Below are positions 33,759 to 37,656 of a stretch of DNA of 37,656 nucleotides, in pieces; the stretch's first letter is position 1, and each line of letters begins with the position of its first letter. The notes beneath the pieces were generated by a model, which was not told the origin of the DNA, did not search any database, and was given only the letters and a program-made list of their open reading frames with translations. This DNA is from GCA-002713455 sp964428745 (lineage in GTDB: Bacteria; Fidelibacterota; Marinisomatia; Marinisomatales; TCS55). Location of the stretch: contig CAYRYZ010000013.1 of assembly GCA_964428745.1 (NCBI GenBank), positions 1-37,656 on the forward strand, in the 5' to 3' direction. Both the position numbers and the translations under genes were made by a program.

Positions 33759-34246
33759 TGGATACACTGAGCCATGCACTTTGGGGAAGAGGTTTATTTG
33801 GCTATAGAGGATTTGCGCGATTATCATTTTTTTTTGGTGCGATGCCAGACCTTTTTTCATTCGGGATTCTTATGGTAGTTCGATTGGTTTCTGGTGACTA
33901 TTCAAATATGATTGGAGGTGGACCTCCACCTCTAGATTCAATCCCATGGTGGGTATATATTAATTATGATATATCTCATAGCTTTGTTAGTGCCTTCTTG
34001 TGCATTACAATTGTGCAGAGGTATAATAAAGATATCGCTTTTGCTATGTGGGCATGGCCATTTCATATATTACTGGATTTTCCTTTTCATAGTAAGGCAT
34101 ATTTCCCTACAAAATTGCTTTGGCCAATTACAGACTTTTCATTTGATGGGATTCCTTGGTCAAGGCCAGAGATTTGGTTTCCAAATCTAGCTGGAATTAT
34201 AATTTTATTTATTTACAGAAAATATAATAAACAGAAAAAAGGTTGA
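33758..34246 (+). CDS. Small multi-pass membrane protein, YdjM-like putative membrane hydrolase
   Basis: A 162-aa membrane protein translated by stop-start overlap (TAATG) with the acetoacetyl-CoA synthetase gene. It begins 'MDTLSHALWGRGL' and has 'FFFGAMPDLFSF', 'YDISHSFVSAF' and 'WPFHILLDFPFHS'. His6, Asp31, His74, His103, Asp107 and His111 give a metal-site-like pattern like YdjM/DUF457-type 'membrane-bound metal-dependent hydrolases'. Assignment to that family is by eye and no activity has been shown for most members. There are four or so hydrophobic segments and a Lys-rich tail. It converges on the cysteine dioxygenase gene with one base between the stop codons. Confidence 0.55.
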   Translation: MDTLSHALWGRGLFGYRGFARLSFFFGAMPDLFSFGILMVVRLVSGDYSNMIGGGPPPLDSIPWWVYINYDISHSFVSAFLCITIVQRYNKDIAFAMWAWPFHILLDFPFHSKAYFPTKLLWPITDFSFDGIPWSRPEIWFPNLAGIIILFIYRKYNKQKKG

Positions 34247-34247
34247 A

Positions 34248-34766
34248 TTAACATAATTGCTTATCAATTGAATCATAAGCAAGTTCAACGCGATCAATCT
34301 TTCCAGTATCTAAATTATAAATATCACATTCAGAAAATGGTTTGGCATAGACATGCAGGCTTATGGCATCTTCATCAAAAATATTTTCCACAGAGTGAAT
34401 TTCAGCAGGTCCATCTAAAAAGCCAGCATCACCTTTTATTTGATTGACTATACTTAAAAATAAAGGATCAATTGATTCTAATTTATAATTACAAATATTA
34501 AGTGATCCGAGCTCCACTCGCATCCAACATTTTTCACCTTCATGTCCATGAATTGGCGCTATTTGCTCAGGATGCCAACAGACAATTAATATTTCAAAAT
34601 CCTTATCCTTATAAACAAGGTTTCGCGCATACTTATTATCTTTAAAATGCAAATAATCATTTAACTCCTTATCAGGAAGTTTATACTCATTTAAAAATTC
34701 AGTAACTAACGGTATTGGATAATCCTCTAGGGCATATTTTTTTAATTGACTAATCAAATCATTCAT
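34248..34766 (-). CDS. Cysteine dioxygenase type I
   Basis: A 172-aa cupin that oxidises cysteine to cysteine sulfinate with non-haem iron. Iron ligands are His73 and His75 in 'APIHGHEG' and His124 in 'AEIHSVEN'. The Ser136-His138-Tyr140 triad lies in 'SLHVYAKPF'. Cys80 (GEKCWMRV) holds the place of mammalian Cys93, which forms the Cys-Tyr crosslink; many bacterial enzymes have Gly there. The gene overlaps the YkvI-type transporter gene by 8 bp and is last in the operon with the DUF1611 protein and the enolase-type racemase. Role: cysteine catabolism towards sulfinate and taurine-like products. Confidence 0.88.
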   Translation of the reverse strand: MNDLISQLKKYALEDYPIPLVTEFLNEYKLPDKELNDYLHFKDNKYARNLVYKDKDFEILIVCWHPEQIAPIHGHEGEKCWMRVELGSLNICNYKLESIDPLFLSIVNQIKGDAGFLDGPAEIHSVENIFDEDAISLHVYAKPFSECDIYNLDTGKIDRVELAYDSIDKQLC

Positions 34767-35832
34767 TATTTATAACCTTTTTTAATCCAATTGTTAATAC
34801 AGGTATAACAAAGATAATCCAATAGCCCCATGTAATGAAACCATATCCTTTTGCGATAAGGCTAATTAGTCCAACTGCATTCGCAATAAAAATAGATATA
34901 ATTAATAACCCAATACCAATTAGTGCTCGCCATTTATCATCTAAATTTCTATTTACGGAAATTATTCTTTCGTTGAACCCGTGTATCATGCTCACTCCAG
35001 TTTCTATAAATGTCCCAAATAAAACGACTTGAAAAATTAGTTTAAAAGAACTCCATTCAATTTTATCTAAAATAAGATTTACTGGCACAGCTTCTGATAT
35101 AATATGTGGATACTGACTCAACATAGCTAAAAACAAAATTAATGCCGGAATCATACCAATTATCCCCGCCAAAACACCAGAAATAATCGCTTCTTTTCGT
35201 GTATCTAAATGACGAACACAAAATAATATAGCTGGAGCCAATCCAATATTGTAAGCTGCATATTTTATTCCACCCACCACTAAACTAGGTCCTTCAGATT
35301 GTAAAGAAAAATTTGCCGTTATCTCACTGCTAAACATTTTAAAAACAACGATGAACATTGTAATAAATGCAGCATAAAGGATTATGGACCATATGGATAA
35401 GACTTGTTCTACGAGCTGAGTTCCATAAAAAACAATCAATCCAACCAATGCCATCATAATCATTACACCTACAATTTCTTCAACGTCAAAAATCTCACTA
35501 AAAATTTCTCCGGAAGCAGACCCCATTACAGATACAACTAAGACTAATCCTATCAAATAAAGATATTCATAAGCTACCCAGCCTTTACCCAAAATACTTT
35601 TTAGAAATGATCGGTATTCATAGTGGCCACCCATTCTAGAAACTTCAAAACAAACGGCTAATACAACGCTCCAAATAATAGTGGCTATAGCCATATTGAC
35701 TAATCCATATATAGGTCCTGCGCTAAGAAAGAATTCTACTAATTCTCGACCTGTTCCATATCCTCCACCTATGATAAGACTTTGAAAAATAAAACCGGGC
35801 AACAAGTACTTGTTAAATAGTGATAGATTCAT
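34759..35832 (-). CDS. YkvI-family (APC-like) membrane transporter
   Basis: A 357-aa inner-membrane protein with ten or so helices, beginning 'LPGFIFQSLIIGGGYGTGRELVEFF', a glycine-rich first helix typical of LeuT-fold amino-acid transporters and of the YkvI family. Another recognisable part is 'FGTFIETGVSMIHGFNERI'. It overlaps the stop of the DUF1611 gene by 4 bp (ATGA) and cysteine dioxygenase by 8 bp, so the genes are coupled. From context it may import an amino acid such as D-glutamate or cysteine; no substrate is known for this family that I can name. Confidence 0.72.
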   Translation of the reverse strand: MNLSLFNKYLLPGFIFQSLIIGGGYGTGRELVEFFLSAGPIYGLVNMAIATIIWSVVLAVCFEVSRMGGHYEYRSFLKSILGKGWVAYEYLYLIGLVLVVSVMGSASGEIFSEIFDVEEIVGVMIMMALVGLIVFYGTQLVEQVLSIWSIILYAAFITMFIVVFKMFSSEITANFSLQSEGPSLVVGGIKYAAYNIGLAPAILFCVRHLDTRKEAIISGVLAGIIGMIPALILFLAMLSQYPHIISEAVPVNLILDKIEWSSFKLIFQVVLFGTFIETGVSMIHGFNERIISVNRNLDDKWRALIGIGLLIISIFIANAVGLISLIAKGYGFITWGYWIIFVIPVLTIGLKKVINNE

Positions 35833-36884
35833 ATGGATAAATTTTCTTTAATAAATTTTACGATATCTTTTACGCCATCTGTCAATGGTAAAACAACTGG
35901 AACTTCTAATAGACTACCATATTTATTTTTGAATTTATTCAGATCATCTTTAGTAGCACCCTCTTCATTTAACCCTATACCAATAACATTAGCTCCAAAT
36001 GATTCAATCAATTTTATTTCATCAATTAAATCTGGGAGTTCATATTCAAATTCTTCAAGGTCAACAAAATATTTTCTACCAATTGGATGAACAATAATCA
36101 CACTTTTTGCATTTCCTGATAAAATAAATTCTGAACCTCCAGGCCCTGATGGATTACGCATTGACGATTGTCCTTCTAATAAAATCAAATCAGGATTAGA
36201 TTGATCAACGCATTCTAAAATGACTCTTTCAAGTTCACCACTAACAAAATCATTAGGAGTCGCATCAAAAATAAATCCATGTTTATATCCCTGCATCCAA
36301 CCTGTTTGACCGGTATAGATTAATTCAGTTTTAATTCCTTTATTATTACAGTTTTCAAATATTAATCTAGCAGTTGTTCGTTTACCAACAGCACAATCGG
36401 TTCCAAGGACTGCAATAATTGGCACATTTATATCTAAAATTTTACCAGACCAAAAATGCAGATTTGATACAGGTCGAGGCTTTCTAATATCAATCAATTC
36501 GATATTATATTTTTCAGCGGATGCTATAAACTCAGTGTCATCACTTAAGTAATGGTGAAGCCCTGAAACGATTGAAAGCTTAAATTTTGTAGCTTCAATT
36601 AATTCATTTCTACACTCTGTTGGTAATATACCACCAGGGAATGCTACTCCAACAATGCAACACTCAACTTGTACATCTGAGGCATCAATAAATTCAGCTA
36701 TAGATTTATACACTGGAACATCAATTTTATTTCCATCTAGAACTTCACCAGCATCTTTGCCATAATGAATAGAATCAATTACGGCTAAAACATTATATCT
36801 TTCTGTACCTCGAAGTAATCCATGTGCAGTTTTTGCAAAATTCTCTGCTAGTAGGTTATGTGTAAAAACAATTGCGTTTTGCAT
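35829..36884 (-). CDS. dgcN: DUF1611 P-loop protein, probable D-glutamate N-acetyltransferase (DgcN-like)
   Basis: A 351-aa cytoplasmic protein. The N-terminal domain (1-145) is Rossmann-like ('VLAVIDSIHYGKDAGEVLDG'), and the C-terminal domain starts with a P-loop-like motif GTDCAVGKRTTA (161-172), then 'YTGQTGWMQGYKHGFIFDA' and 'LLEGQSSMRNPSGPGG'. These are DUF1611 signatures. From published work on marine bacteria, a DUF1611 protein (DgcN) acetylates D-glutamate and its partner DgcA, an enolase-superfamily protein, racemises N-acetyl-D-glutamate. Here the enolase-type gene is directly upstream with a one-base gap. The assignment is good at family level; the reaction is inferred from the pair. 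Confidence 0.72.
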   Translation of the reverse strand: MQNAIVFTHNLLAENFAKTAHGLLRGTERYNVLAVIDSIHYGKDAGEVLDGNKIDVPVYKSIAEFIDASDVQVECCIVGVAFPGGILPTECRNELIEATKFKLSIVSGLHHYLSDDTEFIASAEKYNIELIDIRKPRPVSNLHFWSGKILDINVPIIAVLGTDCAVGKRTTARLIFENCNNKGIKTELIYTGQTGWMQGYKHGFIFDATPNDFVSGELERVILECVDQSNPDLILLEGQSSMRNPSGPGGSEFILSGNAKSVIIVHPIGRKYFVDLEEFEYELPDLIDEIKLIESFGANVIGIGLNEEGATKDDLNKFKNKYGSLLEVPVVLPLTDGVKDIVKFIKENLSI

Positions 36885-36885
36885 A

Positions 36886-37656
36886 TTAGGCTAGAGCTTT
36901 ATTATTAAGATCAACACCAAGCCCAGGCTTCATTGTTGGCATTAATTTTCCACTAATTAATTTAAATCCCCCTGATACAATATCTTTCGCTAAATCAAAA
37001 CTACCATCAAGGTCTAAGTATTTTGTCGAGGGAGAAGACAACGCAATATGTATGGCAGCAGAAATACTAACAATGCTTTCATCCATGCACCCCCACATTA
37101 AATCAATACCATTTTTATTGGCAGTTTCCGCAATTTTTTTTGCTGAAGATAAACCACCACACTTCATCAGTTTTATATTATATATTCCAAAATAATGTGG
37201 GCTTTTTGATAGCCGGAGCGCATCATCTGGGCCATGTAAACTTTCATCTGCAGCGCATTTATCTCTAATTAATTTAGGTAGATCCTTCATCTGACTATCA
37301 AGTTCTCTAGGAAACGGTTGTTCAATTAATTCAATATTATGTTTTTCTGTATTTTCAATAAATTTTATGAGGTCTTCCTTGTTGTATCCTTGGTTAGCAT
37401 CAACTCGGATTCCCACAGTCTTGCCCACACTTTCTCTTATCTTATGTATTAATTCAATATCGTGATCAACATTACTTCCAGTTTTGACTTTTAATAAATG
37501 GAATCCTTTTGCAACATACTCTTCTGCCTCTATTGATGATTCTTCTATTGATTTTATTCCCATTGTAACTGAAGTATGTAACCCCTCATGACATCGTCCA
37601 AAAATTTTAAATAAAGGCACATTTTTAATTTTACTATATGCATCAAAAAGAGCTAT
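36886..37656 (-). CDS. dgcA: Enolase-superfamily racemase/epimerase, DgcA- or Ala-Glu-epimerase-like (5' end outside window)
   Basis: The frame stays open to the window edge (codons 37656-37621 read IALFDAYSKIKN before VPLFKIFGR), so the GTG at 37620 is not the start and the N-terminal capping part is missing. All barrel residues of the muconate-lactonising subgroup are visible: KVK of 'HLLKVKTG', Asp in 'RVDANQGY', Glu in 'IEQPF', Asp-Glu in 'AADESL' and Lys in 'IKLMKCGG'. L-Ala-D/L-Glu epimerases share this pattern, so dipeptide epimerase in peptidoglycan recycling is an alternative. Pairing with the DUF1611 gene favours N-acetyl-D-glutamate racemase. Confidence 0.75.
   Translation of the reverse strand: MALFDAYSKIKNVPLFKIFGRCHEGLHTSVTMGIKSIEESSIEAEEYVAKGFHLLKVKTGSNVDHDIELIHKIRESVGKTVGIRVDANQGYNKEDLIKFIENTEKHNIELIEQPFPRELDSQMKDLPKLIRDKCAADESLHGPDDALRLSKSPHYFGIYNIKLMKCGGLSSAKKIAETANKNGIDLMWGCMDESIVSISAAIHIALSSPSTKYLDLDGSFDLAKDIVSGGFKLISGKLMPTMKPGLGVDLNNKALA

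Noticed and set aside
37618..37620. GTG as start of the enolase-superfamily gene
   Set aside because: The frame continues to the window edge with conserved residues of the family, so the true start is outside.
1..37656. CRISPR arrays, tRNA/rRNA genes, insertion sequences or prophage
   Set aside because: No regularly spaced repeats, no cloverleaf with TTCGA-type arm, no transposase or phage protein motifs were seen on reading both strands.

Overview
This 37.7-kb window is AT-rich chromosomal DNA from a free-living, probably marine, Gram-negative bacterium. Outer-membrane machinery (a TonB receptor, a long beta-barrel, DUF2490-type barrels, LolA-like carriers) shows a diderm envelope. A carboxypeptidase-like domain on the TonB receptor, a large exported Asp-box (VPS10/sortilin-like) protein, PPi-type phosphofructokinase and a eukaryote-like class I aldolase fit the FCB group. 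My best guess is Candidatus Marinimicrobia/Neomarinimicrobiota (SAR406), but that is inference from gene content only. Coding density is high, no gene-free stretch exceeds 300 bases, and I see no tRNA, rRNA, CRISPR array, insertion sequence or phage genes.

Layout: (1) 1-876, the 3' part of an amidohydrolase, ending at a strong terminator. (2) 1002-4302 (minus), an iron operon of FTR1 permease then TonB receptor, with a Fur-like palindrome upstream. (3) 4424-10354 (plus), a fatty-acid beta-oxidation operon: TetR regulator with an operator over its own start site, then fadE, fadA and fadN. (4) 10391-15113, phosphate and polyphosphate genes: Na/Pi cotransporter, PhoU-like protein, Ppx/GppA (minus), a small HD protein like (p)ppGpp hydrolases, DUF4956 membrane protein, DUF2490 outer-membrane protein. 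Several inverted repeats lie in the gaps. (5) 15119-21118 (minus), an envelope transport operon: MMPL/RND transporter, LolA-like carrier, outer-membrane barrel, second LolA-like carrier, and a PPK2-type polyphosphate kinase coupled by an ATGA overlap. (6) 21295-25279 (plus): thiamine pyrophosphokinase, SSS symporter, CYTH triphosphatase, exported phytase-like protein and a second DUF2490-like barrel. (7) 25291-28436 (minus): PPi-phosphofructokinase, class I aldolase and a guanidino-group-modifying hydrolase. (8) 28597-34246 (plus): Asp-box protein, terminator, acetoacetyl-CoA synthetase and a small membrane protein. (9) 34248-37656 (minus): an enolase-superfamily racemase (cut by the window edge), DUF1611 protein, YkvI-type transporter and cysteine dioxygenase; the first two match the DgcA/DgcN pair of D-glutamate catabolism.

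Two themes recur. One is phosphoanhydride metabolism: Pi uptake, PhoU, Ppx, PPK2, DUF4956, CYTH triphosphatase and PPi-PFK all lie within 18 kb. The other is transport across the envelope, best shown by the MMPL/LolA/LolA/barrel set that shares an operon with PPK2. The most promising candidates for undescribed biology are that transport operon and the DUF4956/DUF2490/CYTH pieces, which resemble parts of a membrane polyphosphate system without the usual VTC-type polymerase beside them.
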